The notes under the pieces are model-generated. The model made no database searches, was not told the DNA's origin, and was given only the letters and a program-made list of their open reading frames with translations. A DNA stretch of 64,000 nucleotides, taken from NCBI RefSeq assembly GCF_024721155.1, contig NZ_JAHVAP010000004.1, positions 248,001-312,000 of the forward strand, in the 5' to 3' direction. The translations under genes and the position numbers were made by a program. The DNA comes from Mucilaginibacter phenanthrenivorans (lineage in GTDB: Bacteria > Bacteroidota > Bacteroidia > Sphingobacteriales > Sphingobacteriaceae). Below are positions 9,484-19,162 of this stretch, in pieces; positions within the stretch are counted from its first letter, which is position 1, and every line of letters begins with the position of its first letter.

Positions 9484-10875
9484 ATGGCTACCAATAAAAG
9501 AACCTTTTTCAGCTCAATAGCTTACTTGTCAATAGTCCTGGCATTAAGCTTTCCGGGTATTTGTGATGCTCAAGCCGGCAAGGCAGGCAAATGCATCATC
9601 GTATCCGACGTACATTTTAACCCTTTGTACGATGTAAGTCTAATAGACACTTTAAAGAAAACTACCTATAAACAGTGGGAAGCTATTTTTAAAAGCTCAA
9701 AATCCAGCTGCGTGGTCGATAGTAATTTACGCGGAAAGGATTCCAATTATGGTTTGCTGATACTGGCCATACAAAGCATGGAAAAACGCTTCGATAAAAA
9801 TAACCCGCCTGCCTTTATCGTAATTACAGGCGATTTTATATCGCACAGCAGCTATGAACCCGCGCAAGTTAAAAGTGATGGCAGTGAGCAGTTTTTCAAA
9901 CAACAAAACATCTTCTTTATAGCAAAACTTTTCAGGGATCATTTTAAAAACACCAAGATAATTCCTGCATTGGGCAACAATGACACCTACGACTTCGATT
10001 ATGACAAGCAAAGTGACGCCTTTTTAACCGATTTTGCAACTGCATGGGGCCTGGACTCCATCACGGGTTTTGTTGCATCATTTAAAAAGAACCAGGGCTG
10101 CTATACAATTGCAGCAAAAGGCTTTCCGGGTTTAAAATTTGACGTATTTAACAGCGCATTGGTGAGTGATGGCGGGCATCGTTCAAATAATGAGGACCCT
10201 TATAAGGGAAAAACTTATGCTGAAGGCGATACTGCACTTAACTGGCTAAATACCAAATTATTGAAACAAGGCCCTGATCAAAAGGCATGGATCCTTTATC
10301 ACATCCCACCAGGCACAGACCCATACCAGGTGGAGGGGAACAAAACCAGCAGTTACAGCAGCGATATTTTTTTATGGGACACGGCTTACACCAAGCGATT
10401 TGTAAATATGATGGCAGCCAATTCAGCCAAAATCAAATTTAACATAGCGGCCCATAGCCATCGCAATGATTTTAGGGTGATCTGTGGTTCAAATCTGAAG
10501 CCTGTTTCATACGTGCGGGTTATTCCGTCGGTAAGTTCATGTTATACCAATAACCCATCGTTTGAAATTGCAGAATTTGATGAACATTACACCATAAAAA
10601 ACGAAACGACATGGTACCTTAATTTGGCGGATGTTGCCAAAGGATGGACCAACAGCTTTAATTTGCTTAACCTGCTTCATTCAAACCCAGTTAGCCCCGC
10701 CAATGTATCTAACTTCGTCCACGGTGTTTATGGATTGGATGCCTATATTAATTTTTACAACGTTGGCGCAACATCGGCCATCAACAAAACAAAGGGTAAA
10801 ACAGCAAACTTAAATGAACAAAACCACGCCACCTACCAGGACGCTGACACCTTGGTAGCCGGCAAAAATCAATAA
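9484..10875 (+). CDS. Secreted metallophosphoesterase, sphingomyelinase-like
   Basis: 463 residues with a signal peptide of ~30 residues ending near DAQ. The calcineurin-like two-metal site is complete: D42-V-H44 in VSDVHFNP, VITGDF, a GNND box (ALGNNDTYDFD), YHIPPG and AAHSHRNDF. GNND in place of GNHD, together with the overall length, is typical of acid-sphingomyelinase-like phosphodiesterases. It is expected in the periplasm or outside the cell, cleaving a phosphodiester such as a phospholipid head group; the substrate cannot be told from sequence. It stands alone on the plus strand, convergent with the GH106-type gene. The terminator hairpin of that gene begins at its stop codon. Confidence 0.88.
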   Translation: MATNKRTFFSSIAYLSIVLALSFPGICDAQAGKAGKCIIVSDVHFNPLYDVSLIDTLKKTTYKQWEAIFKSSKSSCVVDSNLRGKDSNYGLLILAIQSMEKRFDKNNPPAFIVITGDFISHSSYEPAQVKSDGSEQFFKQQNIFFIAKLFRDHFKNTKIIPALGNNDTYDFDYDKQSDAFLTDFATAWGLDSITGFVASFKKNQGCYTIAAKGFPGLKFDVFNSALVSDGGHRSNNEDPYKGKTYAEGDTALNWLNTKLLKQGPDQKAWILYHIPPGTDPYQVEGNKTSSYSSDIFLWDTAYTKRFVNMMAANSAKIKFNIAAHSHRNDFRVICGSNLKPVSYVRVIPSVSSCYTNNPSFEIAEFDEHYTIKNETTWYLNLADVAKGWTNSFNLLNLLHSNPVSPANVSNFVHGVYGLDAYINFYNVGATSAINKTKGKTANLNEQNHATYQDADTLVAGKNQ

Positions 10876-10905
10876 AAAAGGGCTGCACCTACCAGAGTGC
10901 AACCC
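10874..10905 (-). terminator. Rho-independent terminator of the GH106-type gene
   Basis: An 8-bp inverted repeat (GGGCTGCA at 10880-10887, TGCAACCC at 10898-10905, one G-T pair) is followed, read on the minus strand, by six T residues at 10874-10879. This fits termination of the leftward glycosidase gene that stops at 10928. The T tract overlaps the stop codon of the convergent phosphoesterase gene. Confidence 0.75.
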
Positions 10906-10927
10906 AATATAAACCACCAACTTAAAA

Positions 10928-13900
10928 TTAATACTTAATTTCTTCTATTTTAACAGGCCCTAATAAACCCGACGATTCCAGCCCTTGCTGTGGATTTGGC
11001 AGAACCGCTGCTGATGTTTTTCTTTCAGCCACCGGCAACTTACTGTCGCCAAGCAAACGATTAACCCACGTATTTACAACCTTTATTTCTAAGGTATTTA
11101 CACCCGGCTTAAGCGCCTTGGTGATATCAACCTTGTATGGCGGGGTCCATGCGCCGCCAACCTCAATTCCGTTAACGGTTACCTTAGCAATAGCCCTAGC
11201 AACGCCAAGATCAATTACATAATTTGCGCCTTTCACAATTTTACTGTGCTTAAAAGTGTTGTGGTAAACCGCAGTACCTGAGTAATATTTGATGCTGTCA
11301 TTTGAGTTTAAGGACCAATCGGTTAACGTAGTAAACTCAACAGGTTTAGCCGGCCCACGCATCTTGCTGTCAAAGCTTACCGTCCATGGCTGCGTAATTT
11401 CAATAGTTTTTTGAGCAACCGGGAAATTCATTTTTGTAGTATCGCCCTTCACGGCGTCCTTGCTGAAAATTATGAATGCGCTCTCAAACGGCGCCAGCGT
11501 TAACGGCACCGATGTTGTAGTTGCTGTTTGGGTAAACGATGGCAGATCGCGAACCGACCCATCAATTGCATTCCATAATTGCGGTTTCTTCCCGGTTAAC
11601 CTGAAGGTCGTGGTAATATTTACCGTAGCGTTTTTTTGGTTGGATATAAAGTAAACCGATCCCTCAGCCAGGTGCCGGTGAATGTATAATATCGAATCGC
11701 TGCCGGTAATTTTCGCATCCGGGATCTCTTTGATCAGGTCCATTGCCTGCTGCATGTCCATCCCGTTAATCACCATCCCTTTCCCGTAATGGTTAACCTT
11801 GAAGTTTGTGCCATCAATTTTACCCCATAACTCGTCAGCAACAGTTTGTACCAGCTTGTCTGATGCCGGATACCCTTGCAAGCTCGGCGATCTGCTCGGC
11901 TTTGGACCCAACACAACTGCACCCTGATTTACCAAATCCTTTATTTTTGCCAATAATTCCGGGCGGATGGTTTCCAGCTTGGGCAATACCAAAATGCTAT
12001 AGGTTATCCCGTTTGGTAAGGTTAATTTCCCTTCCTTTACCGTGATCCTGCTTTTGAGAACCTCGCCATTGATATAATCATACGAGTAACCCTGTGGCAG
12101 CGGCGGATCGGTAATTCCGGTCATTTTTGGCGCGTCCTCGCCAATAAAATAAGCTGCATCAGCTACGTATCGGCCTTGTTGCAGCATCATGTTACAGCGC
12201 TTAATATATTTAAGGAAGATATCCATATCGAAAAACCAGGTATTTAAGCGGTTAAACTCAACACCAAACCAGGCATCCTGGCCGGGCAGCTTATCGTCAT
12301 TTGGTTGCTCGATGTAAACGTGTAACAGGGTATTGTTGATCCCCTCGGTAAAAAAGCGGTCACCGCGTTTTTTAAACATAGCCGGGTACCTGTAAAAAGG
12401 ACTTCCTGCCGCTGTAAATGATTCAGCCGACACTTTTGTTTTTCCATAAATATGTGCTGATGATGACGCTGCACGGTTCTCTATATCACCCAAATCACCC
12501 TCGCTCCAAAACTCACCGCCAATCTCGTCCGATTGCCCTCCGTATTGTAAAAATTCACCGGGGTATCCCCAATGCCCATAATTTTCCAACCAGGTAGTCA
12601 AACCGTATTTATGGCTGATGTCCCTTAGTCCACCAACGTATTTGTAGGAAACATCATCAGCAATCAAACGCCTCAAATCCCATAAAAAGCGATCTGACAT
12701 ATCTTCGCTTCCAACAACCTTACCTTGCAGCACGGGAATGTAAGGCGTAGGGTCGTAGTTGTAGGCTTGCTTAAATTCAGCCACCAAATTGTCTGTCCAG
12801 TTCTGGCTGCCTGTTTCGTAGCTGTCTTCTACCGTAACCTTCCAGGTTTTGCGGTCCTCGGCGGGAATGCGTTTCATGATCTCGCCTAAAAATGCATTAA
12901 AGTGTTCTTCAACATGAGCCGTGCTCATTTTATCTACCTCCAAACCGGTTCCGGCAGGCGGTGCCGGCGAATTGTGAACATTGGTCGGCGACATACCCGT
13001 CCTTTCAATCACCCAGTTACCGGCAGGCACGTTCCATTTCAGCGTACCATCGGCAGCCATATATTTTGAAATATCGATAACCTTTGCCGGGTCGATGGTA
13101 TAGTCAGATTTCTCTGCAACTTGTGGCAGCCATTGGTAATCCTTCCAGAATGGGTGCGGAGTAGGCCACATTTTGGCAAGGGTTTTCTCGATATAATTTT
13201 CGACTACCGGCGTAGCGGACAGCTTGATCTCCGCAATGTCACTGTTTCCAGGCACGCTGGTAAATACTATCCTAAAGCTATCTGAAGTCGTCGCCGGAAT
13301 TGTGAAGGCAGCCGGGCCAAATGGCATAAAACCTACGTTCAATGCCGCATTAGAGCGATCAATAGAAAAATGTTTCAGGGTAGTGTATACGCTATTTATC
13401 TTCGCCTGGATGTCACCTTCTAAGGTAACCTGGTATTTAACCGGTGTAATAACTACACTGCGAACAGTATAGAGTAATTTGGTATTGACATCAAATGTAT
13501 ATTGCTGGCCCCTGGTTAGATGGATAGCTGTTAATTCGTTTTTATCTATCAAATTACCAAGGGAGTCCATAACAGGCACGGAAGACAATGATGGCTTAAA
13601 GCTGCTGATATCCCCATCAAAATCATTGGCTACCGGGTAAGCCAAAACCTTAACATCCTGAAATTGCTTTTGCGGCTGATCGAGTTTTTTATTGAATAAC
13701 ATCGGCCCCTTTACCATAACCTGCGATGAATTAAGGTACCGCATGGATTGCTCCGGCTTGATCCATGGACCACCGGATTGGCTCCATCCCGGTCCGTTAA
13801 ATAAACCTATCTGGATATTTAAGCGCGTGGCAGTTTTAAGCGCGGTGTGTAGCACATCCCACCACTCGTCCGAAAACATTTTCACTTTTCCGTACGGAAC

Positions 13901-14158
13901 ATCGTCCAGCCCTATGTTCCCGATAAAGGCTCGGTTGATGCCCACTTTCTTCATGGCTTCCAGGTCCTTTACAACTCCCTCCTTCGAAATATTATCTGAG
14001 ATCCAATACCAATAAACGCTTGTTTGGATAGAGTCCGGGATATGCACAAATTTCGTTTCCAGTGCCTTAAGCCCGGGATCGCTGGTTTGGGCTTTTGAAA
14101 TCGCAGTGAAGGCAAATAGAAGGAAAATGCAAAAATAGATCGGTTTTACCTGGAGCAT
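10928..14158 (-). CDS. GH106-type glycoside hydrolase (alpha-L-rhamnosidase-like)
   Basis: 1076 residues with a signal peptide ending near SKAQT. The N-terminal half starts with the family-typical SVYWYWISDNISKEGVVKDL and GLFNGPGWSQSGGPWI. The middle carries VTVEDSYETGSQNW and GINNTLLHVY, and the C-terminus has a jelly-roll-like segment (NGIEVGGAWTPPYKVDI), as usual for GH106. Known members release terminal alpha-L-rhamnose from plant polysaccharides such as rhamnogalacturonan and work in the periplasm or on the cell surface. No SusC/SusD pair is adjacent. It is transcribed away from the SGNH hydrolase, with ~194 bases between the two starts. Family assignment is good; substrate is inferred. 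Confidence 0.88.
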   Translation of the reverse strand: MLQVKPIYFCIFLLFAFTAISKAQTSDPGLKALETKFVHIPDSIQTSVYWYWISDNISKEGVVKDLEAMKKVGINRAFIGNIGLDDVPYGKVKMFSDEWWDVLHTALKTATRLNIQIGLFNGPGWSQSGGPWIKPEQSMRYLNSSQVMVKGPMLFNKKLDQPQKQFQDVKVLAYPVANDFDGDISSFKPSLSSVPVMDSLGNLIDKNELTAIHLTRGQQYTFDVNTKLLYTVRSVVITPVKYQVTLEGDIQAKINSVYTTLKHFSIDRSNAALNVGFMPFGPAAFTIPATTSDSFRIVFTSVPGNSDIAEIKLSATPVVENYIEKTLAKMWPTPHPFWKDYQWLPQVAEKSDYTIDPAKVIDISKYMAADGTLKWNVPAGNWVIERTGMSPTNVHNSPAPPAGTGLEVDKMSTAHVEEHFNAFLGEIMKRIPAEDRKTWKVTVEDSYETGSQNWTDNLVAEFKQAYNYDPTPYIPVLQGKVVGSEDMSDRFLWDLRRLIADDVSYKYVGGLRDISHKYGLTTWLENYGHWGYPGEFLQYGGQSDEIGGEFWSEGDLGDIENRAASSSAHIYGKTKVSAESFTAAGSPFYRYPAMFKKRGDRFFTEGINNTLLHVYIEQPNDDKLPGQDAWFGVEFNRLNTWFFDMDIFLKYIKRCNMMLQQGRYVADAAYFIGEDAPKMTGITDPPLPQGYSYDYINGEVLKSRITVKEGKLTLPNGITYSILVLPKLETIRPELLAKIKDLVNQGAVVLGPKPSRSPSLQGYPASDKLVQTVADELWGKIDGTNFKVNHYGKGMVINGMDMQQAMDLIKEIPDAKITGSDSILYIHRHLAEGSVYFISNQKNATVNITTTFRLTGKKPQLWNAIDGSVRDLPSFTQTATTTSVPLTLAPFESAFIIFSKDAVKGDTTKMNFPVAQKTIEITQPWTVSFDSKMRGPAKPVEFTTLTDWSLNSNDSIKYYSGTAVYHNTFKHSKIVKGANYVIDLGVARAIAKVTVNGIEVGGAWTPPYKVDITKALKPGVNTLEIKVVNTWVNRLLGDSKLPVAERKTSAAVLPNPQQGLESSGLLGPVKIEEIKY

Positions 14159-14352
14159 GTATTTATGTATAAAGGGCGTTAAGGGTTTACCGGGAAAGTC
14201 CCGTTGCCTAACAAGGGTTATAATTACAATGGCAAGTATAAATTGAAGTATTTACAAAACCATCCCTATCCGTCACCTAACGCGTTGATACTTCACCGGA
14301 AGTTTTGAATCTTTGCTTTTTGTAAAAATCAATTGTTATCCCGGCTTATAAA

Positions 14353-15171
14353 ATGAGACTAAAAATAATAATGCTTATTGCCGTTTTGGGCCTGACCTCG
14401 TTCGCGCCAAACGAAAAAAGCTGGACCGCCATCGGCGATTCTATCACCTATCTTAACGATCATTTGGATGAAACAGGTAACCGGGTAACCAAAGGCTATA
14501 TGACAAGGGTGACCGAAAAGCTGCCAAACATCCATTACATTAACCAGGGGCATAACGGCTGGTCGGCAGTTGGGATTGCAAGGGAAATTGAAAAACTTGG
14601 GCTGCAAAAATCTGATATTTACTCGGTTTTCCTTGGCACTAACGACTGGTGGCAGGGCCTGCCTTTAGGCACTTTTGAGGATTACCGCCACAACGCCGGA
14701 CTAAACACGGTATTCGGTGCTTACCGGGTCATTGTAGATAAGATCAAAGCGCTTAACCCGGATGCTAAGGTGATCCTGATCACCCCGATGCAACGGCAGG
14801 ATTTTGTTTACGTAGCCGACAGTCATAACAATGCCTTTGGCTCTTACAAGGCAAAAAACGGGCAAATGTTGTCGCAGTTTGCCGATGCGGTAAAGCAAAT
14901 TGGTGCGTATGAGCATTATAGCGTGGTTGATCTTTATTATAAAAGCGGGATGAAGCTGAAAAATATGGTGAAATTTAAGCACCTCAGGGATCCGGCAACC
15001 GGCCAATATAAGAACTATAAATATCCCGATTTTGAGGGAGTGCCATTCAACCCTGATGCTGATGAATATCCATACCCGGTTGAGGCCATAAATTATACGT
15101 TTGATGGCCTCCACCCATCTGACAAGGGCGACCAGGTAATTGCCGATATGCTGGTTAAGGTGTTAAAGTGA
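14353..15171 (+). CDS. Secreted SGNH/GDSL hydrolase
   Basis: 272 residues with a short signal peptide (MRLKIIMLIAVLGLTSFAP). SGNH motifs are present: GDSIT (nucleophile Ser, block I), NQGHNGWSAVG with the oxyanion Gly, LGTNDWW (block III Asn) and DGLHPSDKGD (catalytic Asp and His). Such enzymes are esterases; in carbohydrate loci they often remove acetyl or other ester groups from polysaccharides. Divergent from the GH106-type gene, which suggests a shared control region and a common polysaccharide target (inference). Length is normal for the family. Confidence 0.88.
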   Translation: MRLKIIMLIAVLGLTSFAPNEKSWTAIGDSITYLNDHLDETGNRVTKGYMTRVTEKLPNIHYINQGHNGWSAVGIAREIEKLGLQKSDIYSVFLGTNDWWQGLPLGTFEDYRHNAGLNTVFGAYRVIVDKIKALNPDAKVILITPMQRQDFVYVADSHNNAFGSYKAKNGQMLSQFADAVKQIGAYEHYSVVDLYYKSGMKLKNMVKFKHLRDPATGQYKNYKYPDFEGVPFNPDADEYPYPVEAINYTFDGLHPSDKGDQVIADMLVKVLK

Positions 15172-15223
15172 GGGGTGAATCAATTCATTTAATAAACTGA
15201 TTTCGACATAGCAACGCCGGAAA

Positions 15224-15290
15224 AGCGTTCCATTTTTGCACATGGAACACCCGGAACGCTGTGAAACATGCTGACTATCAGAATGTTTCA
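15224..15290. other. Inverted repeats in convergent intergenic region
   Basis: Two hairpin-forming repeats: AGCGTTCC (15224-15231) with GGAACGCT (15253-15260), and TGAAACAT (15262-15269) with ATGTTTCA (15283-15290). They lie between the 3' ends of the SGNH hydrolase and the response regulator, so a two-way terminator is plausible. There is no clean T tract. Confidence 0.45.
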
Positions 15291-15321
15291 CTTTTGTGTA
15301 AACCTATAGACGTATAAGACC

Positions 15322-15990
15322 CTAAAATATCATTTCATAAATGCGGTGTTTAACAGCAAATAACACCAGCCCGGCCGTGTTGCGGCAGCCTATTTTCGAC
15401 AATAAATTATTCCGGTGGCCCTCCACTGTGCGGGCGCTCAGGAACAGACGCTGGGAGATCTCGACATTGCTGTATTCCTGGCAAATAAGCCGCAGGATCT
15501 CGGTTTCGCGCATCGTCAGCTCAACCGGGATCGAACTGATGCCGCTTACCACCTTTGTTTTGTATGCCGAAACCTTTTGAATGGCTTCGAGGGCATTGGC
15601 GTTTAAATAAAAGCCACTTTTATAAACGGTTTTTATGGCTAATATCAGTTCGTCGCGGTCACAGTTTTTAAGGAGGTAGGAGCACACCCCCTCATGGATC
15701 ATTTTGGCAATAAGGCGTTCCTGCCCGTGTACGGAAAGGATGATCACCCGTATCGTCGGATATTTTTGATGCAGTATGGCATTCAGCTCGATGCCGTTTA
15801 AACCGGGCATATTCATGTCGACCAGGGCAAGATGCGGCAATTGTGTTGCGGCGTTTAATTTCGCTAAAAAATCATCGCCGTTTACACTTTCCGTTGCCAG
15901 CTCAAACCCCTCCTCATTTCTTATTAATGCAGCCAGGCTCTGCCTGAAGATATTTTGATCATCAATAACTGCTACGCGAATTGTTTCCAT
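15322..15990 (-). CDS. NarL/LuxR-type response regulator
   Basis: 222 residues. Receiver domain at 1-125 with acidic pocket D10-D11, phospho-acceptor D58 (LVDMNMPGLNG) and the Lys in YLLKNC. The C-terminal LuxR-type helix-turn-helix (about 150-215) contains LTMRETEILRLI and ISQRLFLSARTVEGHRNNLLSKIG. It is the partner of the histidine kinase that ends one base upstream. Targets are unknown; the first genes of this operon may be among them. Confidence 0.94.
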   Translation of the reverse strand: METIRVAVIDDQNIFRQSLAALIRNEEGFELATESVNGDDFLAKLNAATQLPHLALVDMNMPGLNGIELNAILHQKYPTIRVIILSVHGQERLIAKMIHEGVCSYLLKNCDRDELILAIKTVYKSGFYLNANALEAIQKVSAYKTKVVSGISSIPVELTMRETEILRLICQEYSNVEISQRLFLSARTVEGHRNNLLSKIGCRNTAGLVLFAVKHRIYEMIF

Positions 15991-15991
15991 T

Positions 15992-16786
15992 TTAAGTCCA
16001 GGCTATATTTTTTATCCTGATGAGCATTTTAAAACCTTTGCCGTCCGGGCTTTCCATATTAAAGGTTGCGCCTATTATCCGCAGCCTGCTTTCTATATTC
16101 AGCATTCCCATACCTCTTTTTTGGTCGGTTAACGGCAAGCCACAGCCGTTGTCATGATAGCTAATGAGCACCCCATCCTCCTCGCTGTCAAAATCGATAT
16201 GCACCTCTGTTGCCCCTGCGTGTTTCAGGGTGTTGTTGAGCAGTTCCTGCATAACCCGGTATAGCGAAATTGCGGCGTTCTGCTCAAGCTGGTCGGGCGC
16301 TTCGCCGGCGTTGTTAGTGATATTTACCTGCAGGCGGCTACTTTGGGTGGTAAATTCACACAGTTCCTCGAGTGTCCCCAAAAAACCGTAATATTCCAGC
16401 CCGGGTGGCGACAGGTTATGCGAGATATGCCGCACATCCTGGATCACCCTGTCGATAATTGACTTACTGGCACGCCTAAAGCTATCCGCATCAGCCGGCT
16501 TATCCTGGTTAAAGGCTTCAATGGTAAGCCGCAGGTTTGAGAGTGCCGTGCCTACATCATCGTGCAGGTTTTGCCCTATCCGCTTGCGCTCCGCCTCCTG
16601 CGATTCAATAACCGTTTGCAGGAGTTGCTGCTGATGGGCCATTTCGGCCTGCTGCAATTGCTTTTGTTTTTGCAGTAGTTTATTTTGGTTGCGAATGAAA
16701 ATGATTACAAATGAAACAACCAGCATAAACACACCGCCTATGCCAAGCAGCAGCAGGATAAAAATATTATCACTCGTTTTTTGCAT
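15992..16786 (-). CDS. Sensor histidine kinase (HisKA_3 type)
   Basis: 264 residues. One N-terminal transmembrane helix (about 8-31), a coiled-coil stretch rich in Gln (35-60), then the HisKA_3 dimerisation domain with phospho-acceptor H75 in RKRIGQNLHDDVG. The HATPase domain follows, with an N box in MQELLNNTLKHA, DNGCGLP, and GMGMLNIESRLRIIGA. There is no separate sensor domain, so the signal probably comes through the membrane helix or a partner such as the membrane protein encoded just upstream, whose gene it overlaps by 17 bases. It phosphorylates the adjacent regulator. Confidence 0.94.
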   Translation of the reverse strand: MQKTSDNIFILLLLGIGGVFMLVVSFVIIFIRNQNKLLQKQKQLQQAEMAHQQQLLQTVIESQEAERKRIGQNLHDDVGTALSNLRLTIEAFNQDKPADADSFRRASKSIIDRVIQDVRHISHNLSPPGLEYYGFLGTLEELCEFTTQSSRLQVNITNNAGEAPDQLEQNAAISLYRVMQELLNNTLKHAGATEVHIDFDSEEDGVLISYHDNGCGLPLTDQKRGMGMLNIESRLRIIGATFNMESPDGKGFKMLIRIKNIAWT

Positions 16787-17411
16787 ATAAAAAACCGGCT
16801 GTAAATAACAGGTACATTACCATTACCAGCGTGGCGTGGATGGTGCCAAAAATGTAATTTACCTTTAAGCTCGCATGTTCATAAAGTACATTTAAAAATG
16901 CAAAATGAAATAACGAACTGCCAAAGTAAACCAACAAACCGGTAACCATCCAGTTTAATGGCTCCTGTACCCAGGGTTTTTGATTGTCAGATTCGCCATA
17001 TTTAAAAAAATAATAAATACATAGCCCGATAATTATAAGTGCACCAATTGGCCGCGGATAAGAGTTAAACTGGTAGATACTTTGGATAAAAACAAAGTCA
17101 AACACACAAAATACAGAGAATATAATCATTAGTCCCCCGAGATACCGGGAGACTAATTGATTATTTAAGGCTAATTGGAAAAATCGTACAATAAAAAGAA
17201 ACTCAATTATGGTATAAAAGTGCAGTAGCGGTAAATTATTGACTTGGTGGGTTCCCAGCAAACGCGATACTATTTCAATTATTGCAGCAAAAATCAGGTA
17301 TGAAAAAATTATTTGTGTGACTACATGTTTGTAGCCACTCTTAATTAAACCCGCGCCCAATGGAATAAGTATTGATGCAGGAACTACAACAATAACATAG
17401 GCATGTTTCAT
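16770..17411 (-). CDS. Polytopic membrane protein of unknown function
   Basis: 213 residues, almost entirely hydrophobic, with about six or seven predicted transmembrane helices (for example VVVPASILIPLGAGLI, QIIFSYLIFAAIIEIVS, IHATLVMVMYLLFTAGF). I do not recognise a named family. Its 3' end overlaps the histidine kinase start by 17 bases, which suggests translational coupling and makes it a candidate sensor or accessory membrane component for a kinase lacking an input domain (inference). Confidence 0.8.
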   Translation of the reverse strand: MKHAYVIVVVPASILIPLGAGLIKSGYKHVVTQIIFSYLIFAAIIEIVSRLLGTHQVNNLPLLHFYTIIEFLFIVRFFQLALNNQLVSRYLGGLMIIFSVFCVFDFVFIQSIYQFNSYPRPIGALIIIGLCIYYFFKYGESDNQKPWVQEPLNWMVTGLLVYFGSSLFHFAFLNVLYEHASLKVNYIFGTIHATLVMVMYLLFTAGFLYAKNE

Positions 17412-17414
17412 ATG

Positions 17415-17870
17415 CTAAGGTTTTAAATCGAATTCTTCAGTAAGGAAAGGTACATATAACTCGCTTTGCTTATCACAATAGACCGGGCATGGTGCTGTAA
17501 AATCATAAATGGACGTATCATTTGGATTGGTAGGATCGCTTTTTATAAGGTCCTTATGGTGCCTGTGGTCATCAGTTTTCAGGACCGGCACTACCATACC
17601 GCGCAATTCGGTTACCGTGGGATCTATAATCGGCTCGTCTTCTCCTGCCAGGCCAAAATACATCCTTATGCCCTTTAAGGTGTCGGGCGGATAGGCTGCC
17701 TCTAATTGTTTAATGTCATCAAAGGAAATAAATATAGCCCTTGGTATCGACTCATGATTTTTTTTAAATTCCGGCATGGCGCCAATGGTCTTTAGCCACC
17801 TTGTTACGCGTTCCCTTGCAAGGGAAACGGGAATGGTTGTGCCCTGACCGGGATCTGTGTGTTTTTTCAT
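17415..17870 (-). CDS. Hypothetical soluble protein, first gene of two-component operon
   Basis: 151 residues, no signal peptide or membrane helix. Not recognised. It begins with a polar N-terminus and a helical segment (RERVTRWLKTIGAM), then AIFISFDDIKQLEAAY and IRMYFGL, and ends with a Cys-bearing segment (TAPCPVYCDK) that could bind metal. It ends 3 bases before the membrane protein start, so the four genes 17870 to 15322 form one unit. Possibly a soluble output or modulator of the same signalling system. Confidence 0.75.
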   Translation of the reverse strand: MKKHTDPGQGTTIPVSLARERVTRWLKTIGAMPEFKKNHESIPRAIFISFDDIKQLEAAYPPDTLKGIRMYFGLAGEDEPIIDPTVTELRGMVVPVLKTDDHRHHKDLIKSDPTNPNDTSIYDFTAPCPVYCDKQSELYVPFLTEEFDLKP

Positions 17871-18440
17871 TGTTGTGGGGTTTAATTTGATTAGGAAATT
17901 TAATGAACTTGGATATACAAAATGATTTAGCCAGCCCCACGGAATGCTGCGGCAGCCCTTTTTGCGGGGATGGTTGCTGTTTTCATTTTTGTGTACGATT
18001 AGGATTTATAAATTATAATTATTGAAATTCAATTGAATTCAGGTTCCCGTAAACGTTAATCCGCGAAATTATCCATGCAAAGCAATTAAATGCAGCCGTT
18101 TACAGGTAAAACCCGCTATAACTGATTTAAATACAAACACAAAGGCAAAAAAATTACAAGTTGTTTAAATGACTCATAAGGCTATCGGTAAAAAGCAAGT
18201 TAAATAACTGATATCCAGTACCTTATTTATTCACTTTATTTATTTTTAAAGATATATAAAGTATTGAATAATTAATCAATAGCTAATACATTTTTTTAAA
18301 GATTATTATTTAACCTATAAGATAAAAATTACACCAAAATGTATTATTTAGGACGAAAAATGTGGTGATTTAGCAGGAGGGGCTCCAATGCTATTAAGGT
18401 AAGGGAAATACAAATTTAATTCGCCCCAAAAGCTTTATAG

Positions 18441-19064
18441 CCAAACCCTCCCCGGACGGGCTACCGTGTACCCACGTCTTTTTGTCAGGCATATTTTTCT
18501 TGACCCATAGGGTCTACCGCTTTGTAGCTAATAGAAAGAAAGATATTTTGCCCCGTAGGTGGCTACCCTTTACCAGCATTTCTTGCACGATGTGGGTACG
18601 ATTTTTACAAATCTAACGGCTGGGTAGCCGCGTAGAGCAATATCATTAAGTTAAGCCGATTAATTGGTTTTAACCCTCTTTTCGAAGCAGAGAGGGTCGC
18701 CCAGCGCAGCGTCGGCGGGGTGAGTCGAACCGTCGTGCATTGGCGCCAATGCAATTGCGCGAACATCGCGCGCAGATTTACCCACCCGGTCGACGCTTCG
18801 CTGGACCTGCCCTCCCTTTGCTGCGCACAAGGAGGGCTAAAAAGCTAGCAGATTTACCCACCCGGTCGACGCTTCGCTGGACCTGCCCTCCCTTTGCTGC
18901 GCACAAGGAGGGCTAAAAAGCTTAACTTAATGATATTGCTCTATGAGATGAGGCAAAAATCTTAATCGTTATTTTTCTACAAAGCGGTAGAGCCTACGGC
19001 TCATTTTACTTCAAGTATTCTTAAAAATTGTGGGTACACGGTAGTCCGGAAGGGGGAGGTTTGG
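18441..19064. repeat. Nested long-palindrome repeat element (~624 bp)
   Basis: Four arm pairs are nested around one centre. The outer imperfect arms are 18441-18475 and 19030-19064, sharing CTACCGTGTACCCAC and its complement. The next pair, CTACCGCTTTGTAG (18514-18527) with CTACAAAGCGGTAG (18977-18990), is perfect. The inner pair, 18633-18656 with 18920-18943, is 24 bp and perfect. A local pair GGCTACCC (18561-18568) with GGGTAGCC (18622-18629) lies in the left half. The core holds a 76-bp tandem duplication. No gene is inside, so it looks like a MITE-like or REP-like non-autonomous element. Confidence 0.8.
18772..18921. repeat. 76-bp direct tandem repeat, two copies
   Basis: The unit starting GCAGATTTACCCACCC at 18772 recurs exactly 76 bases later at 18848 and runs to about 18921. 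Each unit carries a hairpin-capable CCCTCC...GGAGGG pair. It sits in the core of the palindromic element. Confidence 0.85.
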
Positions 19065-19162
19065 ATGAGGCAATCAAGATTTGTGGTAAGAACTAATTAT
19101 TTGCTTCGCTTAATTTTATGGCATTACGGTAAGTGTTTAAGCAAATAAACACAATACTAATA

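Larger units (their letters stand above)
17871..19162. other. 1.3-kb non-coding stretch
   Basis: No convincing reading frame. 17871-18440 is AT-rich leader and spacer sequence with no hairpin I trust. 18441-19064 is a nested palindromic repeat element (separate entry). The last ~100 bases lie beyond the 3' end of the glycosyltransferase. Confidence 0.7.
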
